This document shows, piece by piece, positions 41,866 through 49,667 of a DNA stretch of 64,000 nucleotides. The DNA comes from Chryseobacterium gleum. Lineage in GTDB: Bacteria > Bacteroidota > Bacteroidia > Flavobacteriales_D > Crocinitomicaceae. The position numbers and the translations under genes are program-made. The stretch covers positions 23,537 to 87,536 of the forward strand of contig CAMDFX010000015.1 in NCBI GenBank assembly GCA_945897805.1. The letters run 5' to 3'. Each line of letters starts with the position of its first letter. Positions within the stretch are counted from its first letter, which is position 1. A model generated the notes under the pieces. The model saw nothing but the letters and a program-made list of their open reading frames with translations. It was not told where the DNA came from and searched no databases.

Positions 41866-41890
41866 TTCCAAACAAAATTCATATTGATAT

Positions 41891-41921
41891 AAAGCTTCCT
41901 TTTAATTTTGGAAGCTTTTTT
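41891..41921 (+). terminator. Rho-independent terminator after the ribosomal protein cluster
   Basis: AAGCTTCC pairs with GGAAGCTT around TTTTAATTTT, followed by T residues to 41921. It separates the cluster from ftsY. Confidence 0.88.
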
Positions 41922-42000
41922 CAATTTATAGAAGATTTTTTTATCCGCATTTAATCAATTACCTTTACAAGATACTACAAACATTTTAGAATTATAAAAC

Positions 42001-42957
42001 ATGGCATTTTTCGGTCTATTTTCAAAAGAAAAAAAAGAAACGCTTGACAAAGGTTTAGAGAAAACAAAACAAAGTTTTCTAACTAAGTTAACGCGCTCTG
42101 TTGTCGGAAAATCAAAAGTTGATGCTGATGTTTTAGATGAATTGGAAGAAATCTTGATCTCTTCAGATGTTGGAGTTGAAACAACCTTGAAAATAATTGA
42201 CCGAATTGAAGCACGAGTTGCCAGAGACAAAGTCTTGGGCACAAACGAATTGAACAACGTCCTGAAAGAAGAAATTGCAGCATTACTTTCTGAAAACGAT
42301 CAAGGTACTTTAAATGATTATTCATTACCTGACCACAATGGCGATCCTCATGTGATCATGGTTGTAGGTGTCAATGGCGTTGGAAAAACAACTACCATCG
42401 GGAAATTGGCAAATCAATTCAAGCAACAAAACAAAAAAGTAATTTTAGGTGCTGCAGACACTTTTAGAGCTGCAGCCGTTGATCAATTAATCATTTGGTC
42501 ACAGAGGGTTGGCGTTCCAATCGTTCACCAAGGAATGGGCGCTGATCCCGCATCGGTGGCATTTGACACACTTCAATCAGCGAAATCTCAAGGTGCAGAT
42601 GTCGTAATTATCGATACTGCAGGAAGATTACACAACAAAGTGAATCTGATGAACGAATTGAGTAAAGTGAGACGCGTGATGGAAAAAGTAATTCCCGGCG
42701 CTCCACACGAAGTATTGTTGGTTTTAGATGGTTCTACAGGACAAAATGCTTTCGAACAAGCCAAACAATTTATGCTTGCAACCGAAATAAATGCCTTGGC
42801 CATTACCAAACTTGATGGAACTGCCAAAGGAGGTGTTGTCATCGGCATTTCAGACCAAATGAAAATTCCAGTAAAATATATTGGTGTTGGGGAAGGAATT
42901 GATGACTTACAATTATTCAATAAAGTAGAATTTGTAGATTCATTGTTCTCAAACTAA
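42001..42957 (+). CDS. ftsY: Signal recognition particle receptor FtsY
   Basis: 318 residues with the NG-domain layout of the SRP GTPases: a short N-terminal helix bundle (LGLFSKEKKETLDKGLEKT, residues 1-100), G1 VVGVNGVGKTTTIGKLANQF, DTFRAAAVDQL, G3 DTAGRLHNKVNLM and G4 TKLDGTAKGGVVIGI. The acidic A domain of E. coli FtsY is missing, as in most Bacteroidota. It docks the ribosome-SRP complex to the SecYEG translocon on the inner membrane. Near-consensus TACCTTTA occurs at 41960-41967. Confidence 0.97.
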   Translation: MAFFGLFSKEKKETLDKGLEKTKQSFLTKLTRSVVGKSKVDADVLDELEEILISSDVGVETTLKIIDRIEARVARDKVLGTNELNNVLKEEIAALLSENDQGTLNDYSLPDHNGDPHVIMVVGVNGVGKTTTIGKLANQFKQQNKKVILGAADTFRAAAVDQLIIWSQRVGVPIVHQGMGADPASVAFDTLQSAKSQGADVVIIDTAGRLHNKVNLMNELSKVRRVMEKVIPGAPHEVLLVLDGSTGQNAFEQAKQFMLATEINALAITKLDGTAKGGVVIGISDQMKIPVKYIGVGEGIDDLQLFNKVEFVDSLFSN

Positions 42958-43018
42958 ACTAAATTCAGATTTCAACATTGTCAATTTTAGCGAATCAATC
43001 TCTTTAATCCCATTTGAA

Positions 43019-44260
43019 TCAGACGGGATAACACAAACAATATTTCACGACAGGCTGAGCCAGGGCAGAAATATTCAAATTATCAGAAGCTTTAGAAGCA
43101 TCAATTATTTCACCACTTTTCATCAATAAATTGATTGTTTGCTTGTTTTGATTATAAGCATTGTTTGTCAAAACTTCAGAATAAACAAAATATTCAACTT
43201 CGTTATCTGATAATCCATATTTATCTTTTGTCAATTCTTTTTCCAATAAAATTCTATCAGGACCAAATTGCTCTTTCGAAACTTCAATTTTGAATAAATC
43301 TCTATTGACCAATTTCTGAGATAGAAGTGAAAGCACTTTGTCAGAATGAATCTGCCAAACTTTTACTGCACACATGATATCGAAATCATCCAATTGAGCG
43401 AAAGTTTCTAAAGTCAAAGGATTATCGATAAAATCAGCATGTTTAATGTTATTCGTTAAGAAATACATCAAAGCAGGACTGGCAAACAAAGTCTTGCCTT
43501 GAATAATCAATTCTTTGGCTCTGCGCAAAATGTGAATCAACATAAATTCAGCAGAAACAACTGTTTTGTGCAAATAAACTTGCCAGTACATGAATCGACG
43601 TGCAACTAGAAATTTTTCAACCGAGTAAATCGCTTTTTCTTCCAATACCAAATTTCCTTCGTGCACATTAAGCATTTCAATGATTCGATCCGAACCGATT
43701 TGACCTTCTGTTACACCAGTATAAAAACTGTCACGATTCAAATAATCCATTCTATCCATATCTAACTGACTAGAAACCAATTGGTATAGGAATGGTTTTT
43801 TGGAATATTTGTTTTGGAAAACCAACAATGCTAAATCCAATTTTCCGTCAAATTCCTCACTCAATCGCTGAATAAAAAATCCGGAAATATCTTCGTGACT
43901 GACTTTGTTCACAATGTCATATTCCAAAGCGTGACTGAAAGGACCATGACCGATATCGTGCAATAAAATCGCAATTAAAACAGCCCTTTCCTCCTCTTCC
44001 GTAATCTCATTTCCCTTTCTTCGAATTGTTGCTACAGCCATAGACATCAAATGCATAGCACCCAAAACATGGTGAAAACGCGTATGCAAAGCACCAGGAT
44101 AAACCAAATGCGTTAAACCAAGTTGATTGATTCTTCTTAAACGTTGAAAAAAAGGATGTTCGATCAAATCGAAAATAAACTCGTCCGGAACTGTAATAAA
44201 ACCGTACACTGGGTCGTTAAAGATTTTCTTTTTGTTATTTCTGTTGAGAATTGGTCGCAA
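43019..44260 (-). CDS. HD-domain phosphohydrolase (dNTPase-like)
   Basis: 413 residues. The HD domain is in residues 45-190: PFFQRLRRINQLGLTHLVYP, HTRFHHVLGAMHLM, AILLHDIGHGPFSHALEYDI (HD motif) and LVSSQLDMDRMDYLNRDSFY (final Asp). This is the pattern of SAMHD1/dGTPase-like proteins of Bacteroidota. Members hydrolyse dNTPs or related phosphates; substrate not assigned. In Bacteroidota it often stands beside lpxD or porX. Here it is divergent from porX, 50 bases away. Confidence 0.92.
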   Translation of the reverse strand: MRPILNRNNKKKIFNDPVYGFITVPDEFIFDLIEHPFFQRLRRINQLGLTHLVYPGALHTRFHHVLGAMHLMSMAVATIRRKGNEITEEEERAVLIAILLHDIGHGPFSHALEYDIVNKVSHEDISGFFIQRLSEEFDGKLDLALLVFQNKYSKKPFLYQLVSSQLDMDRMDYLNRDSFYTGVTEGQIGSDRIIEMLNVHEGNLVLEEKAIYSVEKFLVARRFMYWQVYLHKTVVSAEFMLIHILRRAKELIIQGKTLFASPALMYFLTNNIKHADFIDNPLTLETFAQLDDFDIMCAVKVWQIHSDKVLSLLSQKLVNRDLFKIEVSKEQFGPDRILLEKELTKDKYGLSDNEVEYFVYSEVLTNNAYNQNKQTINLLMKSGEIIDASKASDNLNISALAQPVVKYCLCYPV

Positions 44261-44310
44261 TTGAATATATTTAAAGTCAATAATATACCAAAATTAAAAA
44301 ATTACAAGCA

Positions 44311-45855
44311 ATGCAAGCGAAAATTCTTTGGGCAGATGATGAAATTGATTTATTGAAACCACATATTCTATTTTTAGAATCGAAAGGATATTCAGTTGAA
44401 ACAGTAAATAATGGTGCTGAAGCAGTTGAAAAAAGTAGAGATAAACATTTCGATATCATATTTTTAGATGAAAATATGCCCGGAATTTCTGGACTCGAAG
44501 CTTTGACAAGAATCAAAGAAGAAAAACCATTTGTTCCCGTTGTGATGATTACAAAAAGTGAAGAAGAATCTATCATGGAGGAAGCCATTGGAGGGAAAAT
44601 TGCTGATTATTTGATCAAACCTGTCAATCCAAATCAGATTTTGCTTTGCTTGAAGAAAAACTTGGACCACAGCAAATTGGTGTCGCAAAAAACGAATTCC
44701 AACTACCAGCAAGAATTTCGTCAATTGGGAATGCAACTGAATGGCCATCTTGACATTGAAGAATGGATGGAATTGTATAAAAAATTGGTTTATTGGGAAT
44801 TGGAATTGGATAAAATCGAAGATCAAGGAATGACCGAAATTTTGGCCATGCAGAAAAAAGAAGCCAATTCATTGTTTGCGAAATATATCGAAAAAAACTA
44901 TTTATCTTGGGTAAATGGTGACGAAGATGCGCCGCAAATGCTTCACACAGTGATCAAAGACAAAGTTGCTCCCTTGATGAATTCGGGAAAAATGTACATG
45001 GTTGTAATCGACAATTTGAGATATGACCAATGGCAAATTTTAAAACCTATTGTTTCCAAATATTTCAATATCGAGCAAGAAGAAATGATTTTAAGTATTT
45101 TGCCAACAGCAACGCATTATGCTAGAAATGCACTTTTCGCAGGGTTAATGCCTTCAGAAATTCAGAAGAAATTTCCAAAATTATGGTTAAGCGAAGATGA
45201 AGAGGGTGGAAAAAACATGCATGAAAAAGAGTTTTTAGATGCCAACTTGACCAGATTGGGTAAAACTGGAAAATGGTCTTATAATAAAATCACCAACAAC
45301 GAAGCAGGAAAAAAATTATTAGACCAATTCAATCAGTTGAAAGAAAACGATTTAAATGTAATTGTTTACAATTTTGTCGATATGCTATCTCACGCCCGCA
45401 CAGAAATGGAAATGATTCGCGAATTAGCTTCTGATGAAGCTGCATATCGATCCTTGACTGTTTCTTGGTTTGAACATTCTCCACTTCAAGAAATTTTCAA
45501 AAAAATCGCAGAAACAGGAGCAAAAGTGGTTATTACAACTGATCATGGAACTGTGCGAGTGAGCAATCCCGTGAAAATTGTGGGAGATAGAAACACCAAT
45601 TCAAACTTGAGATACAAAGTTGGCAGAAATTTGAGCTACAAAGAGAAAGAAGTTTTTCAAGTGAAACATCCGCAGGAAGCATTTTTACCGAAGACTTCTT
45701 TGTCTGATGAATTTGTGTTTGCCAAAGAAAATGATTTTTTCGTTTATCCGAATAATTACAATCATTTTGTCAACTATTATGGAAATACATTTCAACATGG
45801 TGGAATTTCTTTGGAAGAATTATGTATTCCTTTTGTAGTTTTGCATTCCAAATAA
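44311..45855 (+). CDS. porX: PorX-type response regulator with PglZ (alkaline phosphatase-like) domain
   Basis: 514 residues. Residues 1-120 are a receiver domain: acidic pocket ILWADDEIDLLK, phosphoacceptor Asp53 in IIFLDENMPG, the conserved Thr/Ser region VVMITKS and Lys in YLIKPVNP. Residues 200-514 form a PglZ/alkaline-phosphatase domain with metal ligands in VVIDNLRYDQWQIL, the nucleophile region ATHYARNALFAGLMP, VYNFVDMLSHARTEM and KVVITTDHGTVR. This is the architecture of PorX, the regulator of T9SS gene expression paired with histidine kinase PorY, which is not in the window. PorX has been described as a zinc phosphodiesterase. The ATG is at 44311; the 50-base gap to the divergent HD gene is the only room for a promoter. 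tsaE follows 14 bases later. Confidence 0.93.
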   Translation: MQAKILWADDEIDLLKPHILFLESKGYSVETVNNGAEAVEKSRDKHFDIIFLDENMPGISGLEALTRIKEEKPFVPVVMITKSEEESIMEEAIGGKIADYLIKPVNPNQILLCLKKNLDHSKLVSQKTNSNYQQEFRQLGMQLNGHLDIEEWMELYKKLVYWELELDKIEDQGMTEILAMQKKEANSLFAKYIEKNYLSWVNGDEDAPQMLHTVIKDKVAPLMNSGKMYMVVIDNLRYDQWQILKPIVSKYFNIEQEEMILSILPTATHYARNALFAGLMPSEIQKKFPKLWLSEDEEGGKNMHEKEFLDANLTRLGKTGKWSYNKITNNEAGKKLLDQFNQLKENDLNVIVYNFVDMLSHARTEMEMIRELASDEAAYRSLTVSWFEHSPLQEIFKKIAETGAKVVITTDHGTVRVSNPVKIVGDRNTNSNLRYKVGRNLSYKEKEVFQVKHPQEAFLPKTSLSDEFVFAKENDFFVYPNNYNHFVNYYGNTFQHGGISLEELCIPFVVLHSK

Positions 45856-45869
45856 AGATTGAAAATTAA

Positions 45870-46298
45870 ATGGAATTTGTAGCAGAAAATTTGCATGATT
45901 TACCAGCAATTGCAAAAGCTTTACTAGATAATTTAGGTGAATCAAATGTGATCGCTTTTGATGGTCAAATGGGCGCTGGAAAAACAACTTTCATCCAAAA
46001 TATTTTGCGCGCCATGGGAATTGAAAACACCAATGGTTCACCAACTTATTCAATTGTAAATGAATACAAAAGTGTGTTTTACGGTTCCGTTTTTCATTTC
46101 GATTTATACAGATTAAATTCTGAAGAAGAAGCATTTGATATCGGCATCGAAGAAATGATTTATGGCGGTGGAATTTGTTTCATTGAATGGCCTGATAAGG
46201 TTTTGCATTTACTTCCTGAAAATGCAGTTTTTGTGAAAATCCGTTTGAATGAAGATTTGAATCGCGTTTTCAGTTGGGAAGAACTTTCGGCAATATGA
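45870..46298 (+). CDS. tsaE: tRNA threonylcarbamoyladenosine biosynthesis protein TsaE
   Basis: 142-residue ATPase that drives formation of t6A37 with TsaB and TsaD. P-loop VIAFDGQMGAGKTTFIQNIL, the switch region NGSPTYSIVNEYKS, HFDLYRLNSEEEAFDIGIEE and ICFIEWPDKVLHLLP are the family's signatures. It lies 14 bases after porX; the porX-tsaE-ald order is found in many Flavobacteriia. Confidence 0.95.
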   Translation: MEFVAENLHDLPAIAKALLDNLGESNVIAFDGQMGAGKTTFIQNILRAMGIENTNGSPTYSIVNEYKSVFYGSVFHFDLYRLNSEEEAFDIGIEEMIYGGGICFIEWPDKVLHLLPENAVFVKIRLNEDLNRVFSWEELSAI

Positions 46299-46396
46299 AA
46301 ACTATTTCGGAGTCAATATTTCAATTTATTGCTTTTCCAATTAAAAAATTACCTAAACCGTATTCAAAAAACGGATTTTTGAGTGTATATTCGTAA
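46295..46396 (+). CDS. Possible 33-residue small protein overlapping the tsaE stop
   Basis: An ATG at 46295 overlaps the tsaE stop (ATGA) and opens a frame of 33 codons (MKTISESIFQFIAFPIKKLP, PYSKNGFLSVYS) ended by TAA at 46394. The overlap resembles genuine translational coupling, and the only other content of the 136-base gap to ald is AT-rich sequence. Conservation cannot be judged, so it may be chance. Confidence 0.25.
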   Translation: MKTISESIFQFIAFPIKKLPKPYSKNGFLSVYS

Positions 46397-46434
46397 TATT
46401 GAAACGAACGTCGAACAATAATTTGTGAAATAAC

Positions 46435-47655
46435 ATGATTACAGATCCGAATATTCTGAAACAGCTTATCAGCGAAGGCAGTTTACTTCCGAAAGAAGAA
46501 ATGCTTGAAATCGCTAGGAAAAAAGGAAATTTGAATATTGGGATTCCAAAGGAAACATCTTTTCAAGAAAAAAGAGTAGCGCTTGTTCCTGAGGCTGTAT
46601 CATTATTAGTAGCCAATGGTCACCGCGTTTTGATCGAAACAAAAAGTGGCGAATTGTCCAATTTTTCTGATTCTGAATACAGCGAAGCTGGTGCTGAAAT
46701 TTGTTATGACATCAAGGAAATTTTTAAGTGTGACATTATCTTTAAAGTTGCGCCGCCTTCTGAGGAAGAGGTAGATTTGATGTCAGGAAATCAAACGCTA
46801 ATTTCTGCTTTGCAAATCTCTGTGCAACCGAAGGAAATTTTGCAAAAATTGATGCAAAAGAAAATCACGGCCGTTGCATGGGATTATATCCAAGACGAAG
46901 AAAATGTTTATCCCGTAGTGAGAACAATGGGCGAAATTGCAGGCACAACTTCGATTTTAATTGCTGCAGAATTACTCTCCGCTTTTGAAAATGGAAAAGG
47001 TATCATGCTCGGCGGCGTTGCTGGTGTTCAACCGACTGAAGTGGTTGTTATTGGCGCTGGAACTGTTGGTGAATTTGCAGTTAGAGCAGCTTTAGGATTA
47101 GGTGCTTCTGTGAAAGTTTTTGACAGTTCATTGTCCAAATTAAGACGTTTGCAAAACAACATTGGAACAAGAATTTTTACCTCCGTTTTGCAACCAAAAG
47201 TGTTGGCGAAAGCGATTAGAAGAGCAGATGTCGTAATTGGAGCCATTCGCGCTCCATTAGGAAGAACGCCTTGCATAGTGACTGAAGAAATGGTGATAGA
47301 TATGAAATCTGGTTCTGTGATTGTGGACGTGAGCATCGACCAAGGCGGTTGTTTTGAAACCTCTGAAGTGACCAACCACAACAAACCAACATTTATAAAG
47401 CATGAAGTGATTCACTATTGCGTTCCAAATATTGCTTCGCGCGTTTCTCGAACAGCCTCATTTGCTTTATCTAACATCTTCTCTCCTATCCTGTTAGAAA
47501 TGGGAGATCAAGGGGGATGCAAAGAATTAATCAAAAATGACATTGGATTTAGAACTGGCGTTTACATGTACAAAGGAACGCTCACCAGTGAAGTTTTAGG
47601 TAAAGTCTTCAATCTGAAATACAAAAATATCGAATTATTAGTTTTAGGAATGTAA
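46435..47655 (+). CDS. ald: Alanine dehydrogenase
   Basis: 406 residues. Interconverts alanine and pyruvate/NH3 with NAD+. The family N-terminus is NLNIGIPKETSFQEKRVALV, the substrate-domain Lys is in DIIFKVAPPSEEEV, and the NAD-binding motif is VVVIGAGTVGEFAVRAALGL with the catalytic Asp/His region in SVIVDVSIDQGGCFETSEVT. An N-terminal extension of about 35 residues (LKQLISEGSLLPKEEMLEIA) over the 370-residue standard form is seen in many Bacteroidota homologues. It follows tsaE. Confidence 0.94.
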   Translation: MITDPNILKQLISEGSLLPKEEMLEIARKKGNLNIGIPKETSFQEKRVALVPEAVSLLVANGHRVLIETKSGELSNFSDSEYSEAGAEICYDIKEIFKCDIIFKVAPPSEEEVDLMSGNQTLISALQISVQPKEILQKLMQKKITAVAWDYIQDEENVYPVVRTMGEIAGTTSILIAAELLSAFENGKGIMLGGVAGVQPTEVVVIGAGTVGEFAVRAALGLGASVKVFDSSLSKLRRLQNNIGTRIFTSVLQPKVLAKAIRRADVVIGAIRAPLGRTPCIVTEEMVIDMKSGSVIVDVSIDQGGCFETSEVTNHNKPTFIKHEVIHYCVPNIASRVSRTASFALSNIFSPILLEMGDQGGCKELIKNDIGFRTGVYMYKGTLTSEVLGKVFNLKYKNIELLVLGM

Positions 47656-47690
47656 GCCTAAAATTGTTTCATACTACTTAAATCAAAGCT

Positions 47691-48461
47691 ATGATTGAAG
47701 TTAAAAACCTTCGAAAAGAATTTGAATTATCGAAGCAGCAACGCAAAGAATTAGCAACAGATGCTAAAATTGCAGTCGCTGTGGATGATGTTAGTTTCAA
47801 TTGTGAGCCTGGCAGAATATTTTCTCTTCTTGGACCAAATGGCGCGGGAAAAACCACTATTATGCGCATGCTTTCAACGCTTTTCAAACCAACGAGCGGT
47901 TCAATTACAATTGGTGGAATTGATGCCATTGCAAATCCGCAGGAAGCACGCAAAAAAATTGGATTTTTAACTGGTTCAACTGGCTTATATGCAAGATTGA
48001 CACCGAATGAAATCATTGAATATTATGCCAATTTATATGGCGTTTCAAAAGCTGATTTCGCTGAAAGAAAAAATAAATTATACGATTTATTGGACATGAA
48101 TCACTTTCAGAATAAGCGTATTGGAAAATTGAGTACTGGAATGAAACAAAAAGTTTCCATTTGCAGAACGATGATTCACGACCCAGAAATTGTGATTTTT
48201 GATGAGCCAACAAGTGGTTTGGATGTCATCACGGCAGAAAATATCATCAAATTAATTCGCGATTGCAAAGACCAGGGAAAAACGGTCATTTTCTCCAGTC
48301 ATATTATGAGTGAAGTAGATTTATTGTGCGACGATTTAGCGATTGTACACCAAGGAAAAATCGTACACCAAGGAACGATGGAAAATTTCAGAAATGAAAT
48401 GCAAACGCCCAATTTAACAGCGGAATTTATCAGAATCATCAACGAAAATAAAACCGTATGA
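47691..48461 (+). CDS. ABC transporter ATP-binding protein (NatA-like)
   Basis: 256 residues with Walker A FSLLGPNGAGKTTIMRMLS, signature RIGKLSTGMKQKVSICRTMI (LSTGMKQ), Walker B PEIVIFDEPTSGLDVI and the switch His in VIFSSHIMSE. It is the nucleotide-binding half of an ABC-2 type exporter. Its last bases overlap the ATG of the permease gene (ATGA at 48458), giving strict coupling. Closest known systems are NatAB-type Na+ exporters; substrate not proven. Confidence 0.92.
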   Translation: MIEVKNLRKEFELSKQQRKELATDAKIAVAVDDVSFNCEPGRIFSLLGPNGAGKTTIMRMLSTLFKPTSGSITIGGIDAIANPQEARKKIGFLTGSTGLYARLTPNEIIEYYANLYGVSKADFAERKNKLYDLLDMNHFQNKRIGKLSTGMKQKVSICRTMIHDPEIVIFDEPTSGLDVITAENIIKLIRDCKDQGKTVIFSSHIMSEVDLLCDDLAIVHQGKIVHQGTMENFRNEMQTPNLTAEFIRIINENKTV

Positions 48462-49651
48462 TATCAACTATTTTTAAGAAAGAACTCAAAGATACTTTGA
48501 GAGATCGAAGAACATTGATGACGATGATTATCATTCCTATTTTTATCTTTCCGGTCATAATGACTGTGTTTTTGAAAGTATCTGAAGGATTCGCTGAAGA
48601 TGTAGCCAACAAAACGGTAAATATTGGCATTGTGGTGACCCCAGAAAACATGAGTTTTGTAAAAACCATCGAAAACATGCCTAAAATGCTAGGAAAGAAA
48701 AAGGTTTATGTTTACCACGATTCAGCAACTGTTCAAAAACACATGCAAGAAAACAGACTGCAATTTGGCGTTTTTGTGCCTGAAGATTTTGCCAAAAATT
48801 CCATTGAAAATAAAACTTCTAATTTCAAAGTTTTTTACAACGCCACTGAAATGGGGATGAAAGACCGTGCTGAAGCATTTTTGAACGCTTTTGAGGAAAT
48901 GGAGAAAGCAAAGCGATACAAAGCTTTGAAGGTCGATCCTGCATCCTTGTCTCCGATTACATTTGATTACAGAAATGTCGCTTCAGACAAAGAAACCGTT
49001 GGAAAATTAATCGGTGGATTTTTGCCTTACTTATTCATCGTTTTTGGATTTGTCGGTTGCATGTATCCAGCAATTGACCTTTTTACAGGAGAAAAAGAAC
49101 GCGGAACATTGGAAACATTATTGACAACTCCAGTTTCAAGATTGCAAATTTTACTAGGGAAAATGGGCGTTGTGGTGCTATCAGGAGTCATGGCGGCAAC
49201 TTTCACTTTGTTGGGAATATTTCTCTCCATCGAAGTTTTCCAAATTGTGAAAGATCCGAAATTATTGGAGATTATACATCAAATTCTAACGGTTAAATTT
49301 ATTTTGTTAATGTACTTGTTACTCATTCCATTGATCGTCTTTTTCGCTGGCGTGATGATTCCAATTACCGTTTACGCGAAAAGTTTCAAAGAAGCGCAAA
49401 GCATTATCACACCGTTGAATATGGTGATGATTTTACCAGCGATGGTTGGATTTTTTCCTGGCATTGAATTGAACGCAATTACCGCTTGTATTCCAGTGGT
49501 CAACGTCGTTTTGGCAACCAAAGAATTGATCGCAGGAACACTTGATATTGGACTTTTACTATTAAGTTTTGGCGTGATGACCAGTTTGGCTTTGATGGCG
49601 ATTTTGTTTTCTTACAAGAGATTTGATCGGGAATCTAATTTAGTATCTTAA
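48458..49651 (+). CDS. ABC-2 type transporter permease (NatB-like)
   Basis: 397 residues. An N-terminal helix (RTLMTMIIIPIFIFPVIMTV) precedes an extracytoplasmic domain of about 140 residues. Five or more membrane helices follow, among them PYLFIVFGFVGCMYPAIDLF and the ABC-2 signature LFTGEKERGTLETLLTTPVS with its conserved Glu and Arg; then FILLMYLLLIPLIVFFAGVM. Topology and size fit NatB/YhaP-like subunits. It forms an exporter with the ATPase 3 bases upstream. Confidence 0.9.
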   Translation: MISTIFKKELKDTLRDRRTLMTMIIIPIFIFPVIMTVFLKVSEGFAEDVANKTVNIGIVVTPENMSFVKTIENMPKMLGKKKVYVYHDSATVQKHMQENRLQFGVFVPEDFAKNSIENKTSNFKVFYNATEMGMKDRAEAFLNAFEEMEKAKRYKALKVDPASLSPITFDYRNVASDKETVGKLIGGFLPYLFIVFGFVGCMYPAIDLFTGEKERGTLETLLTTPVSRLQILLGKMGVVVLSGVMAATFTLLGIFLSIEVFQIVKDPKLLEIIHQILTVKFILLMYLLLIPLIVFFAGVMIPITVYAKSFKEAQSIITPLNMVMILPAMVGFFPGIELNAITACIPVVNVVLATKELIAGTLDIGLLLLSFGVMTSLALMAILFSYKRFDRESNLVS

Positions 49652-49667
49652 AATTCAAGTCAAATTC

